From JBAXHO01 sp037138855 (GTDB lineage Bacteria > Patescibacteriota > Dojkabacteria > B142 > OLB20): a DNA stretch of 11,895 nucleotides. The notes beneath the pieces are model-generated. The model was not told the origin of the DNA. It made no database searches and saw only the letters and a program-made list of their open reading frames with translations. Positions within the stretch are counted from its first letter, which is position 1. Each line of letters begins with the position of its first letter. Below, one piece after another: positions 1-8,683 of the stretch. The stretch lies in contig JBAXHO010000052.1 in NCBI GenBank assembly GCA_037138855.1, positions 1 to 11,895 of the forward strand, in the 5' to 3' direction. The translations under genes were made by a program, and so were the position numbers.

Positions 1-1149
1 ATTTTGGGTTTTTATAAATACTATAGTTTTAGTATTTCATTGATAAGTAAATTGGGTATTGATATACCTATCCGAATCATCAAAAATTCTCAGAGTATTA
101 TCATTCCTTTAGGCATATCTTTTATTTGTTTCACGATGTTGGCATTTTTAATTGATATGTATCGAAGAAAAATCAATAAATTACCATCAATATCAGATTT
201 CTTTTTATTCAATTTATTTTTCCCAAAGTTAGCTTCGGGCCCAATTACAAGATTTGAGAGTTTTCAAAATGAATTATTAAATCATAAAAGTGATGCTGTT
301 AAAAATATTACATTTGGTCTTAACCGTTTTGCAATTGGCTTAGGTAAGAAAGTATTAATTGCTGATGTATTGGCAGTTTCAGTGAGCAAGGTTTTTAACT
401 CTGATTATGTAAATTTGAGTATACCAATTCTTTGGATTGCCGCGCTTGGGTTCATGATGCAAATATTTTTTGATTTCTCAGGCTATACTGATATGGCGAT
501 TGGTTTAGCCAAAATTTTTGGTATAAATTTGCCTGAAAATTTCAATCAGCCTTATCTAGCAACTTCCATACAAGATTTTTGGAGACGCTGGCATATAACT
601 TTATCATCCTGGTTTCGTGATTATCTATATATCCCTTTAGGTGGAAGTCGCGTTAAACCAAACTGAGTTTATTTGAATTTATTAATTGTATTTATTTTAT
701 GTGGTTTATGGCATGGTTCAAACTGGAACTTTATACTTTGGGGAATGTGGCATGGCATATTTTTAATTTTTGAAAGACTTCCTTCAATAAGGAACATATT
801 TAGTAAAAAAAGATATCAGATTTTTACTCGAATTTATACATTTTTTGTAATTATTATTGGATGGATTATCTTCAAAATCGAATCTATTCCATTATTATTT
901 TCATATTTATCTAAGATGTTTTTTAGATACAATTTTATTGATTCACGTTCACTATTTTATTTTTTTAATATTAAGACGTTAATTGTTTTAGGAATAGCCA
1001 TATTAGTGAGTCAAATAAATTTCAAAATTGAAAAAAAACAGAAATTAATCTCTATACTAAAATCATTACTTTGCATGATAGTTTTTTTATTAGCAGTTAT
1101 TGCCATATCTGAAGGTACTCATAATCCATTTATTTATTTTAAATTTTAG
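1..1149 (+). pseudogene. MBOAT (AlgI/DltB-like) O-acyltransferase, 5'-truncated by the window and split by an in-frame TGA
   Basis: This is a polytopic membrane O-acyltransferase of the MBOAT family, which passes acetyl groups across the membrane to exported polysaccharides. The reading frame is open from base 1, so the N-terminal part lies outside the window. It carries the AlgI signature DFWRRWHITLSSWFRDYLYI (from 574), followed by PLGGSR. After the stop, in the same frame, come GLWHG and WGMWHG, with the conserved histidine codons at 712-714 and 751-753. It ends in a family-typical FIYFKF and TAG at 1147-1149. The frame is broken once, by TGA at 664-666, giving halves 1-666 and 667-1149. 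Everything else aligns without a frameshift, so one substitution (CGA or TGG to TGA) explains it. The AlgJ-like gene starts 2 bases downstream, the usual pairing. The product is probably inactive unless the stop is read through or is a sequencing error. Confidence 0.85.
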
Positions 1150-1151
1150 TA

Positions 1152-2279
1152 ATGCGCAGACAGCTAAACTCATTATTTTTTTTGTTTATTTGGGGATTAA
1201 TTCTTTGTGCTCCAATGTTACAAATGGTTTTTAAATTTTTTCCAGAAAGACCAAGCGGTGAGCAAAGAAAATTAGCTGAATTTCCAGGTATTAATAAACA
1301 AATATTTTATCATCCTTCAAGTTTTTTGCAGCAATTTGATTTGTTTTTTACTGATCACTTTGGTTTTCGCTCTACAGCTATATTTTCTTATAATTATTTC
1401 CATTCTGTGATATTACGAATTTCACCCCGCGATGATATTGTAATTGGTAAAGATGGATGGTATTTTTATAATTCAAAAAATGACGGTATCAATATAGATG
1501 ATTATTGTGGCTATCATCCATTTACTGATTCTGAATTGTCCATTATAAAGCAACGTTTATTGCAAGTTAAAAATGACGGTTTAAAAAATGGATATCAATT
1601 CTATTTGTTGATCGCACCTAATAAACATACTATTTATCCAGAAGAATTACCTTTAGGATATTCGTGTAAAATAGGTACTTCACGTTTTGATCAATTAGTA
1701 GTACTTACTAAAGATTTAGAAATCAACTTGATTGATGTTAGAAATGTTTTAATAGAGAATAAATCAAATTTGCCAGTATATTATCAGTTGGATACACATT
1801 GGAATGACTTTGGGGCATATTTAGCTTCCGAGGAATTACTAAAGAAAATATCACAAGATAATTATTCTTTACCCGTTAATACGATACCTGATTTTAAACT
1901 TAAAAGGGTAATTAGCTATCATGATACCGCAAAATTCATTTCAATTGAAGGTCATGTATACGAGAATGAAGTATTGATGGAAAGACCTGTAAATAATTCA
2001 ATGTCGGTATTGGATTTTTTTCCACCATATTCAAGTAGTCCTGGTAGAGTAACCATAGGTAAGACTGTGGCTGATAATAAATTACCCAAAATGCTTATGT
2101 ATAGAGATTCTTTTGGGATAGCAATGATACCTTTTTTGGAAAATAATTTTTCTAGAAGTGTTTACATTTGGAATAATCAGTTAAATTTACAGGTTGTAGC
2201 TGAGGAACATCCAAACATATTAGTTTATGAAATTGTAGAAAGAAATCTTAGTTGGCTACAAGCAGAGGTAGGTGAGTGA
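1152..2279 (+). CDS. AlgJ/AlgX-like SGNH-fold polysaccharide O-acetyltransferase
   Basis: This 375-residue protein resembles the AlgJ/AlgX (DHHW) family, membrane-anchored or periplasmic enzymes that work with an MBOAT partner to O-acetylate exopolysaccharide. One N-terminal hydrophobic segment (about residues 8-27) would anchor it with the catalytic domain outside the membrane. Family hallmarks are FFTDHFGFR (about 65-73), GKDGWYFY (99-106), the Asp-x-His motif DTHW (D214, H216) and RDSFG with the likely nucleophile S320. Together these supply the Ser-His-Asp set known from AlgX. The gene begins 2 bases after the MBOAT stop with no Shine-Dalgarno sequence, so it probably depends on co-transcription and coupling. 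It appears intact although its partner is broken. It ends four bases from the convergent membrane-protein gene. The family is clear; the acceptor polysaccharide is unknown. Confidence 0.87.
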   Translation: MRRQLNSLFFLFIWGLILCAPMLQMVFKFFPERPSGEQRKLAEFPGINKQIFYHPSSFLQQFDLFFTDHFGFRSTAIFSYNYFHSVILRISPRDDIVIGKDGWYFYNSKNDGINIDDYCGYHPFTDSELSIIKQRLLQVKNDGLKNGYQFYLLIAPNKHTIYPEELPLGYSCKIGTSRFDQLVVLTKDLEINLIDVRNVLIENKSNLPVYYQLDTHWNDFGAYLASEELLKKISQDNYSLPVNTIPDFKLKRVISYHDTAKFISIEGHVYENEVLMERPVNNSMSVLDFFPPYSSSPGRVTIGKTVADNKLPKMLMYRDSFGIAMIPFLENNFSRSVYIWNNQLNLQVVAEEHPNILVYEIVERNLSWLQAEVGE

Positions 2280-2283
2280 TTTA

Positions 2284-4182
2284 TTACTGAACTTTTTCCG
2301 AATTACGAATCCAGATTATCCAAGAATTATCTATGGTTTCAGAATAATGATACTTTGATTCTATATAATCATATACTTCCTTCATTCTTTGAGGTTGTTG
2401 AATGCCATCAATATTGCTGAGTCCTGTATTACTTGAATATAATATGTATAAAGGTTGTTGATTTTTTAAATCATCAATAATCTCTAATTTTTTAGATTTG
2501 GGGGAAGCAAACCAGACAATATAATTCTTTCCACAGCTAGGCTTATCAATTAAATAAGGGATTGCTGCATCAGAGGTTAAGGAGAAGATACAATGTTCGT
2601 TTGCAAATGTTTTACGTAATATTTGAACACTACTTTGCAACTCCGGGCTAAGCAATTCTGCATCCTCAGTCCGTACATATTTCTTTGCATTTGGTGCGAA
2701 AAATATTAAATTTTTAAAATTAATTCTACTAATATTTTGCAGTAATAGCAGTGAATTGATAATGATCAATAATATTATTATTTTAGGGAAATATTTTATT
2801 TTTGTTCTACTGTAGCGTAAAAGCCAATTAAAACTTATTGCTAAAGTTAAATAGCCAAAGGTAGATGCATAATAAATATGACTAAGGTCGCTTCTGCCTA
2901 ATGCTGAACGATAATAAAGGATTGATAGTATATTACAAATCATTGATACAATTATTGATTTTGAAATATTTTTACGATACAAATCTCTTAAACTGGCAAG
3001 AGTAAAAATTAATAAGTTAAAAGAAATAATTGAAATGATTAAAAAACGTTTTAAATCCAATTGTCGTAAACTCCATATTGGATTGGGATAAATATATGAA
3101 TCAAATAAATCTTTAGTTCTAAATAAAAGACTTGTTGAATGTACGAAATTGAAAAATTCTACTTTACTTACAAATAAGTAAAATGAAATCCAACCTGCTA
3201 TTATTCCTAAAAATATACTTACAACCAATTTTGGATAGGAATCATTTTTAATTTTATTTATCTTATTAATTATAATTAGAAATAATCCTGTACAAATCAG
3301 TGTAATGGTTAAATAGGCACCGCGATCGATGGAATAAAGGAAAGTCAGAGCAGAAAAGGTACCACTTAAAAATGCATATACCTTTTTTTCCTTTTTAATA
3401 GCGCAAATTAAAAAGGTAACAGCAATCAATACAGGCAAATCACGATTATATAAAACTTGCAAACCTAATTTGTTCGTAATTAGGTAGATGAGTATGAGTA
3501 AATTTACTAAAATCAAGTCATTATATTTAGAATGTTTCTTTATTGAGACTAAAAAAGATAAGAAAAAGACCGCTACACTAATGGGTATGAATGATCCGAT
3601 GATTTGATTTAATAAACGAACAGCTGTAATCGATTGATGTGAAAACAAATTCCAGGCAGTAACGCTGATTAGACTATCCTGTAATGCTCCATGAACAAAA
3701 TAGCTTCCTTCCCATATTCCATGCCCTTTTATAAAATTAAGTGCAGGTGTTAACATCTCTCCTTCATGAAAGATATCAATGGCATTATTTGAAAGATCGT
3801 GACTTAACATATTTAAAAAGCCGAATAATCCCATAAAGAATAGTAAGCCAATAGTTATCTTCTTTAAGTAATCAAATCTATCATTAATTAACAATTCTTT
3901 TGGACGTGATATAACAAATTCCCGAATAAATTTTGATATTAAAAAAATAATACTAAAAATAATCGAAGGTATTGTAATAAATAATAAGAATCTTAAGATA
4001 TTATTAGTTGGATTAAACTTTATTATGGTTAATGGACCAACAACTTCTTCAGGATTATGAAATGGTAAAAAAATTTTATCCCAAATTATGCCAGCAATTA
4101 CATTTCCAATAATTAAAATTGTAAAGATACAAACAATGAATATTATTTTTGGTACTTTTGATTGTAAGTTTTGAATTTTCAA
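2284..4182 (-). CDS. Large polytopic membrane protein, probable GT-C-type glycosyltransferase
   Basis: This 632-residue protein has many hydrophobic segments across roughly residues 10-480, then a soluble tail of about 140 residues. No family is recognised outright. The layout (first transmembrane helix, acidic extracytoplasmic loop, many helices, C-terminal soluble domain) fits GT-C enzymes that use polyprenyl-phosphate sugars. Candidate loop residues are D136 and HEGE (139-142); NRD (246-248) and DRG (286-288) are other charged positions next to helices. The start is TTG: an in-frame stop lies just upstream and no ATG occurs until about residue 117. The TTGA overlap with the preceding gene's stop suggests translational coupling. 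It is the last gene of the minus-strand cluster and no terminator hairpin is visible after it. It could instead be a non-enzymatic polysaccharide membrane protein; the GT-C call is inference from topology. Confidence 0.7.
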   Translation of the reverse strand: MKIQNLQSKVPKIIFIVCIFTILIIGNVIAGIIWDKIFLPFHNPEEVVGPLTIIKFNPTNNILRFLLFITIPSIIFSIIFLISKFIREFVISRPKELLINDRFDYLKKITIGLLFFMGLFGFLNMLSHDLSNNAIDIFHEGEMLTPALNFIKGHGIWEGSYFVHGALQDSLISVTAWNLFSHQSITAVRLLNQIIGSFIPISVAVFFLSFLVSIKKHSKYNDLILVNLLILIYLITNKLGLQVLYNRDLPVLIAVTFLICAIKKEKKVYAFLSGTFSALTFLYSIDRGAYLTITLICTGLFLIIINKINKIKNDSYPKLVVSIFLGIIAGWISFYLFVSKVEFFNFVHSTSLLFRTKDLFDSYIYPNPIWSLRQLDLKRFLIISIISFNLLIFTLASLRDLYRKNISKSIIVSMICNILSILYYRSALGRSDLSHIYYASTFGYLTLAISFNWLLRYSRTKIKYFPKIIILLIIINSLLLLQNISRINFKNLIFFAPNAKKYVRTEDAELLSPELQSSVQILRKTFANEHCIFSLTSDAAIPYLIDKPSCGKNYIVWFASPKSKKLEIIDDLKNQQPLYILYSSNTGLSNIDGIQQPQRMKEVYDYIESKYHYSETIDNSWIIWIRNSEKVQ

Positions 4183-5465
4183 AGATAATTAACAATAAAT
4201 AAATTAATTGATTCAATAAATAAATATATAATTAATGCCAATCCTAAATAAATTACCGAATTAAACTTATTTGATTTCTTTGAAGCAGTAGCTAGAGTAT
4301 ATGCGATAGGTATGATAATCGGAAAAAGGTAACGCCCTTGAGGTTGCATATCATATTTTATACTATTTAAAATATGTAATATTAATGTAGAAACACAAAA
4401 TGTAAAAGTTAAGAAAATTATGATATTTAATTTTTTATTTTTTAATTGAAAAGCCAAGCAAACAAAAATTACTATTCCAAGGATTACAGTAAATTTAGTA
4501 ATAAGATATGCTGTAGGTAGTTCTAAGTTCATATAGCCAAATAAAGCAAAAAAAGAGTTAAAACTTGAATTCCAAAAATTTAGTTTAGTAAGCAGTACGA
4601 ATGTATTGAAATTTATTGGTAAGGGTGAACCTAAGTGGTGATATTGAGACATAGTATTAAGCATGAAACTTTGTCCTAATGGATCATGATATAAAATTAG
4701 ATTCCTTATATACCAGAATCCAGAAATCATTAGTGACATTAAAGAAGTAGTAAATATGAGAAAGAGAGTTTGTTTTTTATGTAATCGTCTGGTGTAGAGC
4801 ATATATCCTACAAAAAGACATATTACAGGTAGATAGATAAAATAATTATATTTTGTGCTGAACAAAAGCCCAATTGCAGTACTAAAAATCAGAATATTAA
4901 AATAATTTATGCGCTTAAATAATTTTATTACTGTATAGCCAAGTAAGGCTGAAATTGCTAATGAGTGGATATCTTGATTGAGGTAAGCTGAAATATAAAG
5001 AACTTGCGGTATAAAACTAAAAATAGGAACAATAGCATAAAATGAATTTTTATTTCTAAGTATTTCCTTCAAACCAAGGATTAAGCTATTTAAGTATATT
5101 AGTCCCCAAAGTAATGATGCAAATCGTGCCTGTTTTTCAATCGTTATTGGGATGGAATCAGGAATTAATTTTACAATTACTACTGAAACTATATAGTTTA
5201 ATCCTGGATATACGGTATAGGAAATAATACATGGGATTTCCCCAAATTTATTATCTCGACAATTTTGGTATGCTGTAAGATCATCTTTTCCGCTAACGGG
5301 TAAGCGGTTATTTTCTAAGATGAAATTTACATTATATTGGAAATGTGTCTGTTCATCCGGAGCGCTATTGAATGGAAGTATTTTGATGAGAAAACCAACA
5401 ACCACAATAAAAACTAGGTTTAAAAGCGCTAGATATAAGATGAAAGTATTATTTTTCTTCTTCAT
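4179..5465 (-). CDS. DUF2142/GT-C-like integral membrane protein, probable glycosyltransferase
   Basis: This 428-residue polytopic membrane protein has a first helix at about residues 7-28, then the loop motif APDEQTHFQY (D37, E38, H41). That Pro-Asp-Glu-x-x-His-Phe pattern is characteristic of DUF2142 and related GT-C proteins, whose acidic pair in the first outer loop is thought to bind the metal and the polyprenyl-phosphate sugar. About ten further hydrophobic segments follow, and a PQGRYLFP motif near residue 380 is also typical. I chose the ATG at 5465, giving MKKKNNTF before the first helix; an in-frame ATG at 5501 would add 12 residues but has no better ribosome site. This start has the only faint Shine-Dalgarno (AGAAG, 9 bases upstream) among the cluster genes and overlaps the end of the oxidoreductase gene by 17 bases. 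The stop overlaps the next start as TTGA. The substrate sugar is unknown. Confidence 0.78.
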   Translation of the reverse strand: MKKKNNTFILYLALLNLVFIVVVGFLIKILPFNSAPDEQTHFQYNVNFILENNRLPVSGKDDLTAYQNCRDNKFGEIPCIISYTVYPGLNYIVSVVIVKLIPDSIPITIEKQARFASLLWGLIYLNSLILGLKEILRNKNSFYAIVPIFSFIPQVLYISAYLNQDIHSLAISALLGYTVIKLFKRINYFNILIFSTAIGLLFSTKYNYFIYLPVICLFVGYMLYTRRLHKKQTLFLIFTTSLMSLMISGFWYIRNLILYHDPLGQSFMLNTMSQYHHLGSPLPINFNTFVLLTKLNFWNSSFNSFFALFGYMNLELPTAYLITKFTVILGIVIFVCLAFQLKNKKLNIIIFLTFTFCVSTLILHILNSIKYDMQPQGRYLFPIIIPIAYTLATASKKSNKFNSVIYLGLALIIYLFIESINLFIVNYL

Positions 5466-6864
5466 GGTATTCTGCTTCTGAATTAACATTCCATTGGTCA
5501 TATTTTTTATTTTTTGTAATATTATCTACTGCAAGGAAGGCTGTCATCATTGAATGATCTGAGTTATTATAACGGTGTAATCCACCTCTGCCCATGGGCT
5601 GCAATTCATTATTTGGAAATGTTTTTTGGAGATATTCTTTAATTAAAGCCACATGTTTTTCATAACCTATATCATAACGTGGATAAACATTTTTTAGTCT
5701 GACTACAGTACTTTCAATTGGTCGAGCATTTTTTGCAAATTTTAATTTTGAAAGATCAGCTAGGGCCAGCTTTACAAGCTCTTGATCATTCATTTCCCAA
5801 AGTTCTTCATTCTCTGCAGTAACATATTCAAATCCGATACAGGCTTTGGTTTTATCAGGTACCATGTATGGACTCCAGTTTTTGAATAATTGAATTCTGA
5901 TACAGCGCATCCCTTCATCATGTGTATAAATCCAATTATCGAGTGGAAAATCATCATTATTAAACATTAATGCAACCGTAATAAAGTCTCTAAAAATTAA
6001 AGCTTTGGCAGAATTTAGAATTTCTTTCGGAGGAATGGGTTTTAAAACTTGAACCAATTCTTTTAGTGGCATCGTGGATAATAAATAATCTGATTCCAAT
6101 ATTTTTCCTTTTAAAGTTTTAATTATAAATCTTTGGTTCTTATTATAATTTATCTCAATTACTTTTTCATCCATGATAATTTTTCCACCTTGGTCTTTAA
6201 TCAAATCTGCTACCTTTTCCCACATTTGTCCTGGACCAAATTTTGGGTAGTTAAATGTTGTAATTAAAGACTTCGTAGCAGAACTTTTTTTACTAAAAAT
6301 TTTAGTAAGAGCATCTTTGGCAGCTGTCGTAAATGAAAGTCCTCTGATGCGCTGTTCTGTAAAATCTTTACTTAGTTGATTTGGGTCAATTCCCCAGAGC
6401 TTAATATTGTAATCGATAAAAAAAGGTTTTGCTAAAAAACGCCCAAAGTTGTTGATACACCAATCAGCTAGGCTTATTTCTGGTTTAATAGGCCGTAATT
6501 TTATCCAGAGATAACTTATGAGAATTCTAATAGTGAAAAATATTCCTAAAACCCTTACCAATTCTAGTGGTTCTATAGGATAATGGAAAAATTTTCCTCT
6601 ATAATACCAACGAGATAATCGGGGTCTTTGTAGAAAATCTTCATCCAATCGATCAGACCACCATTGCATCACTTCCTGATTTTTTGAGAAAAAACGGTGG
6701 CCACCGATATCAAATCGATAATCTTTATATTTAACCGTTCTGGAAATTCCACCTAAATACTTTGGATCTGCCTCTAAAATAGTAACTTGATGACCAGCCT
6801 TGATCAGCTCAAAACCGGATGTAAGTCCTGCTGGACCAGCACCAATGATTAATATAGACTTCAT
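5449..6864 (-). CDS. FAD-dependent oxidoreductase, Glf/HemY-like (UDP-galactopyranose mutase-related family)
   Basis: This 471-residue flavoprotein has an N-terminal Rossmann fold: GAGPAG at residues 8-13 and E31 at the end of the second strand, the residue that binds the adenosine ribose of FAD. FDIGGHRFFSK (51-61) and a C-terminal GRGGLHRYNNSDHSM (from 425), where UDP-galactopyranose mutases have their flavin-binding GR motif, place it in a family found in polysaccharide clusters and annotated variously as NAD(P)/FAD oxidoreductase, amine oxidase or mutase-like. Whether it isomerises a UDP-sugar or oxidises something else cannot be told from sequence. No signal peptide is present, so it should be cytoplasmic. 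The ATG at 6864 starts directly before the dinucleotide fold and lacks a Shine-Dalgarno. It lies 101 bases after the GT2 gene, with its own likely promoter in that gap, and overlaps the next gene by 17 bases. Confidence 0.85.
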   Translation of the reverse strand: MKSILIIGAGPAGLTSGFELIKAGHQVTILEADPKYLGGISRTVKYKDYRFDIGGHRFFSKNQEVMQWWSDRLDEDFLQRPRLSRWYYRGKFFHYPIEPLELVRVLGIFFTIRILISYLWIKLRPIKPEISLADWCINNFGRFLAKPFFIDYNIKLWGIDPNQLSKDFTEQRIRGLSFTTAAKDALTKIFSKKSSATKSLITTFNYPKFGPGQMWEKVADLIKDQGGKIIMDEKVIEINYNKNQRFIIKTLKGKILESDYLLSTMPLKELVQVLKPIPPKEILNSAKALIFRDFITVALMFNNDDFPLDNWIYTHDEGMRCIRIQLFKNWSPYMVPDKTKACIGFEYVTAENEELWEMNDQELVKLALADLSKLKFAKNARPIESTVVRLKNVYPRYDIGYEKHVALIKEYLQKTFPNNELQPMGRGGLHRYNNSDHSMMTAFLAVDNITKNKKYDQWNVNSEAEYHEEEK

Positions 6865-6928
6865 TAATTTAGAAAAGTAATGCTAAGAAATAGTTAAACA
6901 AACATTAAGTAGATTTTTGTAATTACTT

Positions 6929-6957
6929 ATTATAAGTTTATTAATTTAATTATTCAA
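6929..6957 (-). promoter_or_regulatory. Probable promoter for the oxidoreductase and GT-C genes
   Basis: Read on the minus strand, TTGAAT (6952-6957) is followed after 17 bases by a perfect TATAAT (6929-6934). Transcription would start near 6922, about 58 bases before the ATG at 6864. The -10 box sits inside a short palindrome, ACTTAT-T-ATAAGT (6925-6937), possibly by chance in such AT-rich DNA. The same -35 hexamer occurs in the fic promoter. It would let the last three genes be expressed separately from rmlA. Consensus match only. Confidence 0.5.
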
Positions 6958-6965
6958 TTTAACAA

Positions 6966-8645
6966 TTAGAGTTTAACACTGCAATCGAGAAATTCTTTAG
7001 ATAAATTTGGATTGTAATAAGGATCGTGTTCAATATATTTAGACCATTTTTTTTGGAAATATAAAATTTCAGAATTCACTCTTTGTTGTTTCTGAGTATC
7101 GACTGTATCATCACCACGTGTTAAGGATTCATAATGTATCAATTTAACAAAGGGGGTATAAATATTTCGGTAACCTTTTTCGAGTAGTTTTAGACAAAAA
7201 TCAACGTCATTATAGGCAACCGCAAGGCTTTTATCAAAACCATTAACTTCATCAAAAAGTGTTTTTTTTATCATTAAGCAAGCAGCAGTAACTGCTGATG
7301 AATTATGGATTATTAGCGGTAAATCCATGTTGAAGGTAGCTTCTAATCCAAAACCTTTATATGGATGTTCGGCACAATTCTTTAATCCAACAACAACACC
7401 TGCATGTTGAATTTTTTTATCAGGATATTGTAGTAGACAACCTACTGCACCAATATCTTTAAGCTGTGAAAAGGAAAGGAGATTTTGAATCCAATCTGGT
7501 GTAATTAATTCAGTATCATTATTTAATAATATCAGATGTTCACCGCTCGCAATTTGAGCACCAGCATTGATTAAATTTGAGAAATTAAATTCTTCGTTGA
7601 TTTGGATTGATTTACCAGAATGAATCTTAAAAAAGTGATTTATGTACTGAGATACTTCAGGTTGTGTTGTATTATGCTGTACAATAATTATTTCGTAATT
7701 TTTGTAGGTTGTTTTTTTTACAATACTTTCAAGACATCTCCTTAAAGTAGGTAATGCATTATGTGTTGGAATTATAATACTTACTAGATAATCCTTTGCC
7801 ACTTTATATGAATATTGTAGAGAGTATTTAGTAAGACCATCCTCAGTGACAATATTATTAGCATATTTATTGATTGCATTTTTAAAGTTGTTTCTATTAA
7901 AGTTCACCTTGCTCCTATGAAGAAGAATTTTCGGGATATGTTCTGCATTAATATTAGGATTATTAATTAAATTTTTTAGATAATTATATTCATCACCATT
8001 CCAAGCTGAACAATTTATAAATAATTGTTTTGAAAAGAATGCGCTTTTAATATACCAAGTACTGAATAGCGTTTCAAAAGCCCAATCTGGTTTGAAGAAC
8101 GGATGAAAACGAATGTTTCGAGAATCAATTTCATCCTCATCAAAATATAATATTTCCGAGTTAATGTTTTTCGTATAGACATTATTTACTTCGATTAGAC
8201 AATTTGGTGCCAGGATATCTCCTGGGTTAATTATCGATACAAAATCAAATTGAGCATTTGCTATCTGATCAGCATTTTCAACATTTGAAATAAATTTAAT
8301 CCTACTGTCTGATTTATTTGGAAAATTGGAGCTTGAAGAGATTATATAAAGTAGCCACTTAGAATAAGGTTGGTTTAATATTGAATCAACTGTTTTTTGG
8401 ATCAATTTATCTGATTGATCTTTGGCGTTTAAAATTATACAAAATAGCTTATTTTCCTGTTTATTTTTATACTTCTGAATATTATGGTGAACTTTGGGCG
8501 ACTCAATAAATTTTTGCCATACGTAATATTTATCTTTTTTTAATATATTTATGTAAAAGAATATTTTGAAATGGTAGATAGTTCTTCCTATACCTTCATT
8601 TTTTAAAATATGCTGAAATTTTTTCCACCTGACATTTATATTCAT
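6966..8645 (-). CDS. Two-domain GT2 glycosyltransferase (rhamnosyltransferase-like)
   Basis: This 559-residue protein has two tandem GT2-type domains. The C-terminal one (about 287-505) is well formed: VSIIIPTHN opens it, LLNNDTELI (373-381) replaces the metal-binding DxD as in rhamnosyltransferase-like enzymes, and YNDVDFCLKL (478-487) and HYESLTRG (504-511) follow. The N-terminal domain (about 66-250) keeps the family landmarks YFDEDEID (167-174) and HPFFKPDW (181-188) but has lost the usual Asp at the DDGS position (here ISSSS) and the DHDD motif (here NPGD), so it is probably not catalytic. In the C-terminal domain the usual acidic residue of the VENNS/VDNGS motif is Gln (VQHNT). There is no transmembrane segment; it should act at the cytoplasmic face. 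It starts 28 bases after rmlA without a Shine-Dalgarno. Donor and acceptor are unknown; a dTDP-linked sugar is plausible given rmlA. Confidence 0.88.
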   Translation of the reverse strand: MNINVRWKKFQHILKNEGIGRTIYHFKIFFYINILKKDKYYVWQKFIESPKVHHNIQKYKNKQENKLFCIILNAKDQSDKLIQKTVDSILNQPYSKWLLYIISSSSNFPNKSDSRIKFISNVENADQIANAQFDFVSIINPGDILAPNCLIEVNNVYTKNINSEILYFDEDEIDSRNIRFHPFFKPDWAFETLFSTWYIKSAFFSKQLFINCSAWNGDEYNYLKNLINNPNINAEHIPKILLHRSKVNFNRNNFKNAINKYANNIVTEDGLTKYSLQYSYKVAKDYLVSIIIPTHNALPTLRRCLESIVKKTTYKNYEIIIVQHNTTQPEVSQYINHFFKIHSGKSIQINEEFNFSNLINAGAQIASGEHLILLNNDTELITPDWIQNLLSFSQLKDIGAVGCLLQYPDKKIQHAGVVVGLKNCAEHPYKGFGLEATFNMDLPLIIHNSSAVTAACLMIKKTLFDEVNGFDKSLAVAYNDVDFCLKLLEKGYRNIYTPFVKLIHYESLTRGDDTVDTQKQQRVNSEILYFQKKWSKYIEHDPYYNPNLSKEFLDCSVKL

Positions 8646-8662
8646 TTAGTCAATTTTATTTT

Positions 8663-8683
8663 AATTTCTTTAATTAAGAAATT
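8663..8683 (-). other. AT-rich inverted repeat at the rmlA stop codon
   Basis: Perfect 8-base arms AATTTCTT and AAGAAATT (8663-8670 and 8676-8683) flank a 5-base loop and include the rmlA stop codon. The stem contains only one G-C pair and no T-run follows in the direction of transcription, so it is not a convincing terminator. At most it is a weak mRNA hairpin between rmlA and the GT2 gene. Confidence 0.3.

Noticed and set aside
1..2279. Alternative genetic code with TGA read as an amino acid, suggested by the in-frame TGA in the MBOAT gene.
   Set aside because: TGA is the true stop of the AlgJ-like gene and of the DUF2142-like gene, tryptophan is TGG throughout, and no other gene contains an internal TGA.
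8663..8683. Rho-independent terminator after rmlA.
   Set aside because: The stem is nearly all A-T and no T-run follows in the minus-strand direction.
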